This document shows positions 13,739-25,258 of a DNA stretch of 64,000 nt, piece by piece. Below the pieces are notes generated by a model, which worked only from the letters and a program-made list of their open reading frames with translations, was not told the DNA's origin and searched no databases. The stretch's first letter is position 1. Each line of letters opens with the position of its first letter. Both the position numbers and the translations under genes were made by a program. The stretch is from Tolypeutes matacus (taxonomy: Eukaryota; Chordata; Mammalia; Cingulata; Chlamyphoridae), in contig JAKSZT010054308.1 of assembly GCA_026826555.1 (NCBI GenBank), positions 2,776,045-2,840,044 on the forward strand, read 5' to 3'.

Positions 13739-16700
13739 GTGAGTGTACCCCACTTTTCTCTCCCGGCTTGAGGTCCTCCAGAACTCAAGACTACTGCAGT
13801 GTCCTTCGTCCGTCCTGTTAAGAGTGGACCCCCCCCACACGCGTGCAAACCAGGTTCCCACCACTCCCCTTCCCGGTGCCTTCTCAGCACCCCGGGTCTT
13901 TGGAATTAGTTTTAACTGCGGGAAAAGGTAGAGAGGAACTACGGCCGCCCCCCAACTCTGGGCAGAGGTCCCCAGAAACTTTCTCTGCACTTCTCCTGGG
14001 ATCAGACAGACAGGCGGCTCAGGGATGGAGAAGGCGCTGAACGCTCCCCAGTTTCCTTCGTGATTTTAGGGGGAGACCCCTGATCGGATCGAGGTGAGGG
14101 AATGGAAACGCTGACGGACTCTAACTAGGACAACTCGGCACCCCCCCGCGCCCCCTGGCGCGGTGGGTTGGACCCGGGCCAGTTGTATGGGGGGTGGGGG
14201 GGGACACAGGAGGAGCCGCGGCTTGGGGGAAAGTTACCGGCTGGACTATTCGGTTTCTTGCGCTTCCAGAGTCGCGCTCCCTCTCCAGCGGTAGCGGGGG
14301 TTCAGCGACAACCTCCGAGCGCCATAGGACGACCCTCTCTCCGCCGCCCCTCAATCTTGCTCCCTTCCTTCAGGCTCCAGTCCCGCCGCCACCTTTTTGG
14401 AGCCAGCTCAGGCCCCCAGAACCCGAGAGCGAGGGTGGGTGACTGGGAAGCATTCCCCTCCCTACTATCCCCCCCCTCCCACCAGCCCTGGCGCCGGCGC
14501 ACCTGCCCCAACCCAGGATGGGGGTCGCTACTGGGTTGTTGTAGGATCTTCAGTAAGCGCGGCTGGCAGAGGGCTGCCATTCAAAGGGGTGGGGGGCGCT
14601 GCTCTGAAATTCCAGCTTTCCTTTCCTCCTCCCACCCCACCCCAAGTAAGAGAGCGACGTGTCCCGGCCAGAACGGGGGGGGGGCGGGGGGGCTGGGAAT
14701 GGGGGGGCGGCGTGGGCAGTGGGTTGTGCCCGGACACGTGCCTGCCCAGGCGCCCCGGCCCTGCTGGTGTTTGGAGAGAGGGCGGGTCCCCTGCCCCCCG
14801 CCCCGCACAACCCCTACGTATCAAAGGGCGGCTGAGACGTGGTGAGACCTCGGGGCGCCCTGGGGGGCGGAGGGGAGGCGGGGAGCCTGGGTCCGGAGCA
14901 GGGGAGGGGCAGAGGCGCCGGTGCTAGCTGACCCACAGGAAACGAGCGCTGCTGACCTAGTTTGGGACACCGGAAGTGGGTGCTGGGGAGAGGGGGAGAC
15001 CGGCAGGCTGTCCTGGCTTCCGGGCCAGGTGGAGAGCGTTCTTGAATTGACCCCCGCCTGAATGCCTTGGAGACCCCTGGCTGCAGCTGAGAATGGGAAT
15101 GAGTCAGCGCGGCTAGTCCCCCTTCCCCCAACTTATTCCTGGAGGAGAGAGGCAGTTTATCAGAGGCTGGGGGAGCCAAATTGGGCAGTGTAGGGTTAAA
15201 CCAAGATGGGAAGTCTCTGTTCCCTGGTGGAGTGTGGCGGGGTAGGTGTGATGAGGCCTGGAGGATTATGGGGTTGCCTCCTATCCCCCCTCCTTCCCAG
15301 AACCAACTGGTTTGGTGGCCCCTGTACCTGCCTGGCACTGCTGAGGGAGCTAGCATAGAGGTGGACATCAAGTCGGGTGGGAGGAGAGTGGGCATAAGGA
15401 GGCCTGGGCTGGGCTGGGCTGGAGCAGGCCATAATTGTGACTGGGCTTGGGTGGCAGTTAGTGTTCCTCCTTAGTGGTGACTGGGGAGAAGGGCAGGGGG
15501 CTCCCCCTGGAGCAGCTGATGAAACAAGGAGAAATCTCTGTCAGTGCCTCCTGTCCCTGGCCCCCGGGACCCCAGCTCCCCCAGCGTGCCTCTGTTACAT
15601 GGTTGCTGTGGGCACGACGCTGCCTGCTGGCACCCCCAGACACTGTCCCTTCCCTTGGGTACCACACCCCCTCCATCCTTGGGGCAGGGGTCAGGAATGG
15701 GTTAATACCATCAGGAAGGGGCTCTAGGGAAGAAAGAAGGCAGTGCCCACTAGGCTCAGGTGTCAAGGAGAGAGACCTGCTCTAATGGGGCACTCTCATC
15801 ACTAATGGCTGATAGGACCCCAGTGCCTGGGTGACAGGTGCTGTCCTCTGCCCCTTTCCCCGTGGTGCCCCCTGGCACCCAGGGCCCCCAGCTCCTCCTT
15901 GGCCTAGTGCCCGCCCCGGGAGGGCGCGGCGGGCAGCGGGGGCTGGGCTAACAATGCACCATCGGGCCCTTTGTGTGCTTGCACTTGGCACCCTGAGGAA
16001 GGGTGGGGGAGGGGGCCCTGGCGGGCATGGGGGGGCGGAGCGCCTCTGGGGTGGGGACAGTGAGGGCTGGGGGAGAGAAGCAGAGAATGAAAGCAGGTGG
16101 GGAGGAAAGGGAAGTAGGTCAGATAGATGCCAGTCCCCCATTCCAAGCCAAGGCTGAGAGAACCAACCCCTGATCCCATAGCTGCCCTGATGGCATCATG
16201 CTGGCACCTGAGGCACAGCCTGGGACTGGACATTTGGGGTCAGAAGTCATGGCTCAGGGGACTGCTCAGATGGAGGAAGCCTGGCCTGGTACTGCCCCCT
16301 TCTTGGTGGCCCAAGGCCCGAGGCCCTAAGATGGGTAGTGAATGGGCTCCAGGCAGGACACTGCCCTCTGATAGAAGCCTCTGGGCCTCCTTCGGGGCTT
16401 CCTGCCTCTAGCCTGCTTGGCTCTCTGACCTTCCTGAGAGTTAAGACTGCCCTGCCACCAGGTCTTGGGGCCTATGCCTGTTTTGGCCTAGGGCTGAAGA
16501 GGAGGGTGGGGGAGGAAGGTGGGGACAGGCAGACGGGTAGGACCCTGGCATGGGGTGTGCCTGCCCTGGCCTCTCCCCCCTCCTTCTGCTGAGTAAACTC
16601 GTGAGTAAACTTGACGTTTTGCCCGGACAGTTTGAAGTTGCCTCGCCGCCCCCCCCAGTCCTGCCAACACACAGGCGGCCAGACGCCAAGGCGGGCCTGG

Positions 16701-19639
16701 GGGACTGGAGGGAAGGGGATAGGGCTACTGCCACCCACCATCAAGGGCTCCAGAGGTGTAAGAAAGACCCCCACCCAGTCAGGCCCAGGTTTTGGCAAGA
16801 GTGTCTGTCCCAGAAGCGTGGGGAGCTCAGGGAACATGACCTCAGGGCCTCTGCCCACCCCTGACCTTCGTGCCTCTTCCACCGCCCACTAGGGAAAGGT
16901 GTCCAGCTGCCATCTGGCCCCCTGAGGAGTTGCCACCTTTAATGCTCACAAGATGCCGGGCACAGGGGGAAGCTACCTTTAGCAAATTCCCCAGGGAGGC
17001 CAGGAGGGCCACCCTCTCCGTTCAGTCCCATGGCCTGGGTTGGGTGGGAGCTGGTGGCCTCAGTCTCTCAGCCCTCCCTTCTCTGAGGCCTCCCAGCTGC
17101 CATGGCCTCTGCCATGGAAGATAGCATCCTTATTTGATTTGCCAGCACTCTTCCTTGACCCCCCACCTGGGCCTGGCACCACATATACCACTGCCATATT
17201 CACCCTCAGGCTCGGCCCTGACATCCCCAGCCCATTACTCGGTCTGTTGGCATCCGTAAAATCTGGGCCTTCAGAGCTCCTGGGCCAGCCACCACCTGCA
17301 CCAGATGCAGGGGTGCAGGGAGACCCAGGCAAAGAGGGATAATGGCAGGGAAGTGGAGCTAGTAACCCCCATACCAATTTGCTACCACTCAATACCACTG
17401 ATTCTTCTTAAGTCTCCCCAGGCGACCAGAAAGCGGGGCTGGGGGGAGGGGGGCTTCCCAGTTCCTGCCAGGCCTCAGAGTGGGGCTCCCCCAGGCCTTT
17501 GCTTTCGACCTCATGTCTCTGGCTTCAGTTTCCTTCCTGTTTCCACTGCCCCCCCCAACTCCTCCCCACCCATATGCCCCTTTCAACAGACATCCTCTCC
17601 TCCTTCCTTCCTCCTTTCCTCCCACTTTGCCTGGGAGCAGGGGTCCTCTCTCCCTTCCATGGGTCCCCTAGCCTTTTAACTCTCCTTAAACACAGTTCTC
17701 TTGAAGATTCATGCCAGGTGCTCTGCCCTCCCCACCCCATCAGCAAGGCTCTAGGGAGAGAGGAGCATAGGGCTTTTCAAGGGAACTACAACTCCCAAGG
17801 TACATACAAAGCAATTGTGGTGCACACTGGGAGTTGTAGTCCACCGTGCACTCTCGATTTGGTTACATCTAGAAATGTTTCTAGATGGGGGTAAAGGCCA
17901 GGACTGGGATAGGTTGGTACATGGGCACCCTCTGCATCCTCCCACCTTGTTTTTTCCATCCCATTCCTATGCAGCACTCATCTCCCTTCCTGAGACATGC
18001 TGCCCATTTTCACCTTAGGGCCCCACCCAAGAGATGCCCACACCCTACCCTGCTGCCCCTGGCTGGGGTGAAATGGAGGGGCCCCATGAACTCCCTCCCT
18101 GCCCCCTGCCCTCTAGGCTGGTTCCCTCCCTTTATGGGGATCAAAGGGCAGAGAGCAGCCCCACCCCAGTCCCTTACAGGCTGCGGGCACTAGGGCTCTC
18201 AGGAATTGCAGGGACTTTGGTGCCCAAGCAAATGCTTGGGCAGGGGAATGCTAGGAGGCTGGCGCCCTGTGGCCGGGAGAGACATTGGCCCCCACCCTGG
18301 GGAGTGGAGCCTCAATGACTGCTCATCAGGCTGTCTAGAGCCTCCCAGGCTCTCTTTGTTTAGGCCCTGACCCGTGTGCTGCCTCTGGGAGGAGGCGGTT
18401 TGAGAAAAGGGTCTTAGGCCATATCTGTAAGGGCCTGGGGGCCTGGGCCTGTCTGGCTGGCACCAAGGCACAGGGGTGACCCTCCCCCACCCCAGGCCCA
18501 CAGTTGGCATGGGGCGCTGGGAGCAGGCGGGTAGGAGGGAGAAGAGGGCAGGACTGCCAGCATCCTGGTGGGTAGGTGCCAACCGGGCCGGGAGCTGGTG
18601 AGGGGCAGCAGGCCAGCGGCATTGAGCCAGCAGCTGTTGGGGGGAAAGGGGAGGGGGTACTTGAAGGGGCATTTCTGAGGTCCCCACCGGCCTAGCAGGA
18701 CTTGGGATAGCCTAGTATGTGGAGGACATTAGGATCCCCTTGTTCCAGGAATAAGGGACCCCAGGAGATGTTTAAGTGGAACTTTGTGGCTCACCCATCT
18801 CTGGGCGCAGAGCCCTCCTGAGTTGCCCCTCAGGCCCAGGCGGGTCCCACCCAACCGGCCAGGGTGGCAGCGGCTTGCGCAAGGGGTGGGGCTAGGCGCT
18901 TCCCAGAAGATGCCCCCTCCCAGCTCCTTCCTCTTTTAGTGCCCACAGTTCCCCCCAACTGTCCACCCCCCTCAGGCCTGCTTTGTCCCCTGGTCCCCCT
19001 GGCCATTGGGGGCTGGCACGGATGCTGCCCCCTGGCCTGGTTGGCAGGGGCTGGTGCCCGGGTGAGGAACTGTGGTATGTGAGTGGGTTTGGGGTGAGGC
19101 TATGGGGAGGGCGGGGTGCTGCCTTGCCCAGCCCCTGAGGGGCCCCAGCCCAGTTCAGGGTGGGGAGAATTCGGCCAGCTCCCAGGGGGTCTGGGGGACC
19201 TACCAGGGCCTAGAGGGCCTCCTGTGGTCCCCTATCCTACATGCCCTGAGGGGCTGGGACCTGGACACCTGTCACCCCTGGCACTGACTGTCCAGGGTTC
19301 CCCTCCTCCCTCTTCTGGCCACTGCTGCCTCCTGTCCCCTCCCCTCCCTTCTTCCTTCTCCTGGTCCCACCTCCAGCAGCCTCTCCCATTGCTCCTCCTC
19401 ACCTCTGTCCTCCTGGACTGTCCCGGCCTCCTACCTTTCCTACCCTTCACCTTTTCCCCTTTTAGGACAGAGTAAGGACAGGTGGGGTGGTAAAGCTGGG
19501 GCTTCGGGCAGCACAGGCAGAGGCTCAGCAGTCACTGGGCCCTCTCCCACGCTGACAGCCCTCTCTCACAACCCCTCCCTCCAAGCTGGGGGGGAGGGGG
19601 GCCAGCACCCAGAGGGTTAAGGCTGTAGGGGGGAGGGGC

Positions 19640-19791
19640 TGGGCCAGGTCGTGGGCGGCCCCTTTGAAGGAGGGAGCTGGAGCGGGGAACAGCCACCCTA
19701 CCTCCCCCCCAGCGCAGCCCTCCCCCACCTCTCCCAACCTGCTCCCCCCAGGGGCCAAGAGGAGTTGCCGGCAAGGCCCCTCTGCGTTCAG
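19640..19791 (+). other. ZBTB7B: Candidate alternative non-coding 5' exon of ZBTB7B (exon 1b-like)
   Basis: A GC-rich block ends in TTCAG|GTGAGT, a near-perfect donor at 19792. The position within the long 5' intron fits the second ZBTB7B promoter described in mouse. The start is not defined by any motif I can see. A palindromic C/EBP-like site TTGCGCAA lies about 800 bases upstream. Confidence 0.35.
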
Positions 19792-21514
19792 GTGAGTAGG
19801 CCCTGCTCTGGTCTAGGAGATCAGGCCCCAGGGGAGGCTCGGAGGCCTAGAATTGGCCAAGGGGCAGAGAGCCAGCGACTGAAAAACAGGCTAGGAAGAG
19901 GGTGCTCAGACTTCGCTGAGGAGATTTGGGGGACTGAGGGCCTGAGGAGCTGAGAATATGGGGAGGCTTCAGAGTCTTAGGGGACCCAAGAGGTCCAGAG
20001 GAGGCAGGAGAAGGGCCTGCAGGAGCCCAGTGACTGCTGGGCCAGGAGAGGAGGTTGGACAGGCTGGCAGGGAGCCGGACTCCGGGGATCGGGCTGGGGT
20101 GTCCTCTGGGGCTGGGGGGCTCAGGTTTCTGCTGGCGGCTTGGCGGGTGTGGGGTTACCAGGCGGCTCGGTTACCCAGCTGGAGACGCTGGGCTGGGGGA
20201 GGGGGTGGGTACAGGGCAGACCCTGGCACCTTGTGCGGTCTCCTTAGGCCCTGAGGGGAGTTGGCACTGCCCGGACAAACCCTGCTGGGAACCCTGATGG
20301 CTAGGGTCTGTCTGAGTGGACAGTGGCTTGGCCCAGGGTGGGCACCCACTGGGGAAAGTCCAGCAACTCCAGGGCTGGAAACTCTGACGGGCAGAGAGAC
20401 ACAGGTTGTCTCCCCCACCCTACATCCGCTCTCATGCACTACCCGCTCTGCCACCCATCCTCCCCAACTGGCCCCTAAATTTTGGTTCCCTGCTTCATCC
20501 AGAAGGGGGGCGTAAGCACCCTAAATGTGGCCATCTCTTGGCATGACCGGTCCTTGGAGGGCAGGTCCTGGTCCTTGGTCTAACTCCCCTGTCCCTTCCT
20601 ACACCACTCATGCCTGCAGAGAACAGAAGGGATGCTTAGGGCAGAGGGGCAATGGAGGGAGTAGGAGAGGCTTGAGGGAGAACAGAACAGGAAGGGGAAG
20701 GAGAGGTAGTAATGGGTCCTAGGGGGAGGCTGGGGACAAGATGTGGTAGAGAGGAGGTGACGAGCCCGGCAAAGGCTGAAGGAAGAGAAGCATGGGATGA
20801 GTCTCGTGGAGGGAAGACAAGGGTCCGAGAAGGTAATAGGAAGGGGGCAGAAAGAGGAGGCCAAGATGATGGGCCAAGAGTGTGAGGAGGGCTGGCTAAG
20901 GTGGAGGGGCAGAGGTTGCCCAAAGGTGGAGGGGTGAAAGCTGAGGAAGGCTGGGAAGGAGTTTCCCACATTCATTCCCCATCTTTTATCTCCCTCAAAT
21001 TCCCCCTGATGGAGCCTGGGGGACTAAGGGCTAGTGCTACTGTCACGGATAGAAAATGGGGGAGCACTGAGGTCTCCCTCATTCCAGCACCAGGAATGGG
21101 GGATTTTGAAGGGGGGAAAGGCTTAACCCCCACAGCACCGGGAAACAGCCAACTCCCCTTGCCTCCTTCCCCCTTCGTGGCTTGCGGTCTCTCTTCCCCG
21201 CCTCGGCCCCCAGGAAGTGTGAGTGCTGGGGGTGGTGAGGTTAGGACGGGGGAAGCGTCATATGGGGGATGGGGAAGGCAGGCACAAGCTTGGAGGGGCT
21301 GGGGTGCAGAGAAAAGGGGCCCGCAAGTGCCTCCGAGATCCCTGGGCAGAGGACCTCCCCTATGAAGTCCCTCCAATCCTCAAGTGGGATGTGGCTCAGC
21401 CCTTTTTCCCTGCCTTCCCAACTGGGCAGTCCAGATAAGTAAGGGGGAGGGGTGGCCGGCCAAGGCTTCTGGGACCTTGGGCAGAGCCTCAGTTCTCTCC
21501 ATCACCCCTGGCAG

Positions 21515-21614
21515 GAGGATGTCACAGCCTGGTCCTCATCCTCCCTCGCCCCAAGCTGCTGATCCTGGAGAAACCTGGCCAGACCCCCGTCAGGCTCCCT
21601 GGCAGAGTCCGGAG
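21515..21614 (+). CDS. ZBTB7B: Alternative 5' coding exon giving a 34-residue N-terminal extension
   Basis: A CAG acceptor precedes an ATG at 21519 with A at -3. The frame MSQPGPHPPSPQAADPG... stays open to GAG|GTGGGG at 21614/21615. Spliced to the main exon at 25253, the phase is 0 and the join reads through the two codons before the canonical ATG. This adds 34 residues, giving 572. The human record has a long ZBTB7B isoform of 573 residues, 34 more than the canonical form, from memory. The donor GTGGGG is weak, so use is probably partial. Confidence 0.65.
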
Positions 21615-23467
21615 GTGGGGGCATTGTAGCCTGGGACGGGGGGGTGCTGTGTGTGCCTGTATCTCAGACCCATATCTATTTTCTCCACCGCTAATCCTGG
21701 TTCCGCCTGCTGCCCCCCACACTAAGCCTCACTCCCCTAATCCCCAGGGTGGGGGGGAAGGGGGGCCAGCTTTATTCAGCTGCCCTGTTCAGGGCCTCCT
21801 ATCCCTGTCCTTCAGCTGGTGCAAGCCAGCAGTGTTGGCCCTGGTGCCCCCCAGTCCTGCAGTGGACACTGCCTGAGGTCAGCACCTGGAAAGAGTTCCA
21901 TCCTCCCTTTTCTTTCCAAGCCAGGGCCAGTGCCCTCTACATTTCGGTTTCTCGGTGGTGGATACACCCTGGCAGGTGCCCTTGGGCACTGAAGGGTAGG
22001 TGATAGGGGCTACCACCTTTCTCACCCCTAAGTCTTTCCCCCACCAAAAATGGGGCAGGCTTGACTCAGGGCCCAGTTTCAAGAGAACTGCCCACCGGCT
22101 TGGCCGGTCTAGCAGGCCTGACAGTGAGGGGAGCCTGGGGGGGTGGCAGGAAAGGGGGGGCGATGGGGCGGGGCCCCCAGTTCTCCCCCTACCAGGCAAA
22201 CAGACCAAACAGACCTCACCTGGTTCCTTGGCACAGCTGCCCCCCCCCCAACTACCACACACACCCATGCCCACAAGGTCTTAGCAAGAGGGGGCATGCC
22301 AGGCTGGGTGGGGATGGGCCGCCCTCACTGGGCGTCGGGGGGCTGGGCCCTTTGGGATGCAGAGGTGGGAACGGTGCCCAAGGTGGGGTGGGCACCCTGG
22401 CACCAGTGCCCCACCCTGGCAGAAGGAAGAAGGAGGCCTCCACCGCACCCACCCCTCCCAGATGATGGGGCTAGGAGGGCCCCCTTGGCCTGGTTGGCAC
22501 CAGCATAGTTCCAGGTGAAACCTAAATTGGCATGAGTGCCAGAGCCCTGGGTAAGGACTGAGGGAGTTTCCCAGAAGCTGGAGAGCCATATGAACACCTT
22601 CCCCTTCCCATGTGCACCCTCTGCTTCTCTCCCACCACCTATGCTTTTGTACCCCTCTCCCTCCTTTGTTGCCACCTCTTGGCCCTGGGCACTGGATTTG
22701 GGTCTAAGGGGTTAAACACTCACCCTTGTCAAGCCCGGTGTGTGTTGAGTTGAGTGGTGAACCAGCCTGAGCCTGTGACCTGACAGGGTCAGCCAATCAG
22801 TGCCCATGCCACCCCAAGTTGCCACAGAGACCAGCCCTGGGGTGGGAGAAAGGAGGCGGGCTTAGTGGCGGGAATGGGTGGGGTGGGGAAGAAAGGAGGG
22901 AGCGGGATGGGGTGAGCCATGTGCCTGTGGGTGCCCAGCTCCTGGCCAATGGACAGCGAGGACAGCCCCACCCATCCCTCTCAGGAGGGACAAGATCTGC
23001 TCTGGCCCAGGAGGGTGCCCACTACTGCTTTAAGTGGCCACTGTTGCTGCTGCCCACTTGGTTTCTGTTTGTTTCTAAGTCCTGGGGCCATTGTACTATT
23101 TGCAGAGTACAGGCTGAGCTCCCCAGCTGCTCGGCCCCCAGGGAGAGATGCAGTTTGGGGTCTTAGAGTGGGAACTGGTGGGCCATGTAAGAGTACCTAG
23201 GTGTGTCTTACAAGCAAAGACAGACATGTGGGTGCTGCTCACTCAAGTCTTCCGTGCAGGAGCCAGGCCCTGGCGTGGCACGAAGGTGGCAGGCAGGGAG
23301 CAGGCAAAGACAATGCAGCTCTTGTGAACTAAAGAGGAAATTTGTGGCCCTTGACCCTTCCACCCCCCAAAAAAAACACCTTTTCCCATCAAGAGCCAGG
23401 ACTGAGCAGCTGCTGGGAGTGGCAGAGGGGACAAAATATCAGTGGAACTTATTCTAAAGATCATCTG

Positions 23468-23572
23468 AGGGGGTCGGATGTGGCTCAACTGGTTGGGCGT
23501 CCGTCTCCCATATGGAGGGACCCGGGTTCGAACCCCGGGACCTCCCGGTAAAATAAAATAAAATAAAAAAAT
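23468..23572 (+). mobile_element. Short tRNA-like SINE with intact pol III boxes
   Basis: A tRNA-like head carries the A box TGGCTCAACTGG and B box GGTTCGAACCC, then goes straight to an AAAATA-rich tail. The duplication AAAGATCATCTG flanks it exactly at 23456-23467 and 23573-23584. It lacks the longer body of the other copies. Confidence 0.8.
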
Positions 23573-25258
23573 AAAGATCATCTGGGCCAGCCTTTAATAT
23601 TACAGATGAGGAAACAGGCCGCTTAGGTAAAGGAAGTGACTTGACCAAGGTCGTGTAGCTGGTAGTAACCTAGCTCCCTCTTGAGGGAGGGAGGCAGACT
23701 GTCCCCAAAGAGTTCTCTCAGCAGAGGCCATCCATCTAGTGGATCTGCCCCCCAGCTATTGGTTTCTCTCTCCCAGGTCTGAGTGTTGAAGGAAGGGTGG
23801 GAACATTTATCAAGTGCCTACTGTGTGCCTGACATTGCATATATGTGGTCTTATTTAAACCTCACCTACGAAGTGGAATTATCCCATGTTATATATGAGG
23901 AAAGAGACCCAGAGATTAAATCACTTGTTTAAGGTTGCAGAGCTAATCAGAAGCAGAGTGGGGATCCAAGCTCAAGCCTGATTGACTCCAGAGCCCATTC
24001 CGGGCCCCAGCATTGCCTCCAGTTGCTCCAGACTCTACAAATGTCAGGGCTAGGCCCTTGGGGCTGCCAATCCCACCCCCTCCTCCTACAGAGAGCACAA
24101 GAGAGAAATGACTCGCCCAAGGTCATTCAGCAAGATTGTAGCAGAGCCAGGACTTGGAGTAGATCTCCCCACTTCCAGGCCAAACTGGCTGTACTTCCCT
24201 GCCCCCCAGCCTTGGGATTGCCTGCCATCTCTTCTCTGACTGTGCCTTGGAGGGGAAGGCATAGAGGTGGCTCCGATGGGCATGCTGGAGACTCTGGCTT
24301 TCCACTGGGAATGGGGAGGGAGCAGTGGTGATAGTAGCTGAAGGGGAGGGGTGGGTGTGGAACTTGGCCTATTGGCAGTGGGGGATGGGGGGGCAGAGGT
24401 GATGCTTATCTGTGTGGGGCAGGAAGCGCCCCCGCCAGCGACACCCCAGCAAAGGGTGGCTGCTCCTTGGCCCAATGGGGGAGGGGAGGATGTGCGTGTA
24501 TGGGGGCGTTGGGAACTGTTTCCCGTTTGGCCTGCTGGGTGGGGTGGGGGGGAATCTATAAAGGAGATGAACTTTTGGTGGCTGGGGGAGGTGGAGGAGA
24601 GGGAGGAGGAGATGGTGCTTGGAAGCCACCTCCTCTTGTCTGCGTAGTGTTTTACAGTGTACCAAATGATTTGGGGAGATAGCTCAAGTTCAAGCGCCTG
24701 GCCATGCCTGGCCTTGAGCAGGCCTTGGTCCAGTGTGAACCTAGAGTCTCTCATTGGCCTCTCCCTGGGCAGTCAGGCGATTCCATTGCAAAGACCATAG
24801 CCCCATTTGTTCAGATGGTGAGGCCGACTGCCAGGGCCACCCAAAATCGTTCAGCCAATTCTTCATGAAGCCTGAACTGAGACCCAGGCGGCCTGTCTCC
24901 CATTTCATTGTTTTGAAGGGCTGGGGGTGGGGCAGGTGAAGCAGATGGATCTCTAGGAAAGGGCCCGAAAGTTAGGGCTCCTGTAGTGCAGTGGTTAGGA
25001 ACCCCGTCCTGCCACTTACCTTGGAAAGGCACTTCACTAGTCTGAAAGTCAGTTTCCTTCTCGGTGAAATAGGTAATAATAGTACTTCAGGGGGTTGCAG
25101 AAGATTAGATGGGTGTAAAGCACTTAGAAGAGTGTTTGGTATGTGGTCATCTCTCAATAAGTGTTGGTCAGTGTTATTATTCCTTCCCCAGACCTCCTTG
25201 CAGGACTGAGCACTCAACATCCCCCCCCCCCCCCCCCCGTTTTCCCCTGCAGGAGAAG

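Larger units (their letters stand above)
9950..14900 (+). promoter_or_regulatory. ZBTB7B: CpG island and main promoter region of ZBTB7B
   Basis: This stretch is strongly GC-rich with frequent CpG, unlike the DNA on either side. It holds a CCAAT box at 12994-12998 followed at once by GGGCGG boxes, a long purine tract (about 13145-13206) and a G-rich block (13387-13448). A good donor (GAGAG|GTGAGT) lies at 13738/13739. I see no conserved coding exon; long frames on both strands are what GC-rich DNA gives by chance. ZBTB7B is the next plus-strand gene, so its assignment is by position. Confidence 0.75.
14901..25252 (+). other. ZBTB7B: ZBTB7B 5' intron region
   Basis: About 10 kb, unusually poor in repeats up to 23.4 kb, which suggests dense regulatory use. 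Motifs worth noting: paired ZNF143-like sites and a 22-base palindrome near 17.8 kb, a C/EBP palindrome at 18875, CCAAT boxes near 22.79 and 22.94 kb, and a GATA site at 24405. MIRs occur at about 23790-24010 (-) and 24960-25190 (+). The only coding sequence I support here is the alternative exon at 21515. Confidence 0.55.

Noticed and set aside
14151..14165. GCGCCCCCTGGCGCG as a CTCF site
   Set aside because: It is a short palindromic GC string with a mismatch in the core; similar strings at 12016 and 15868 suggest composition rather than binding.
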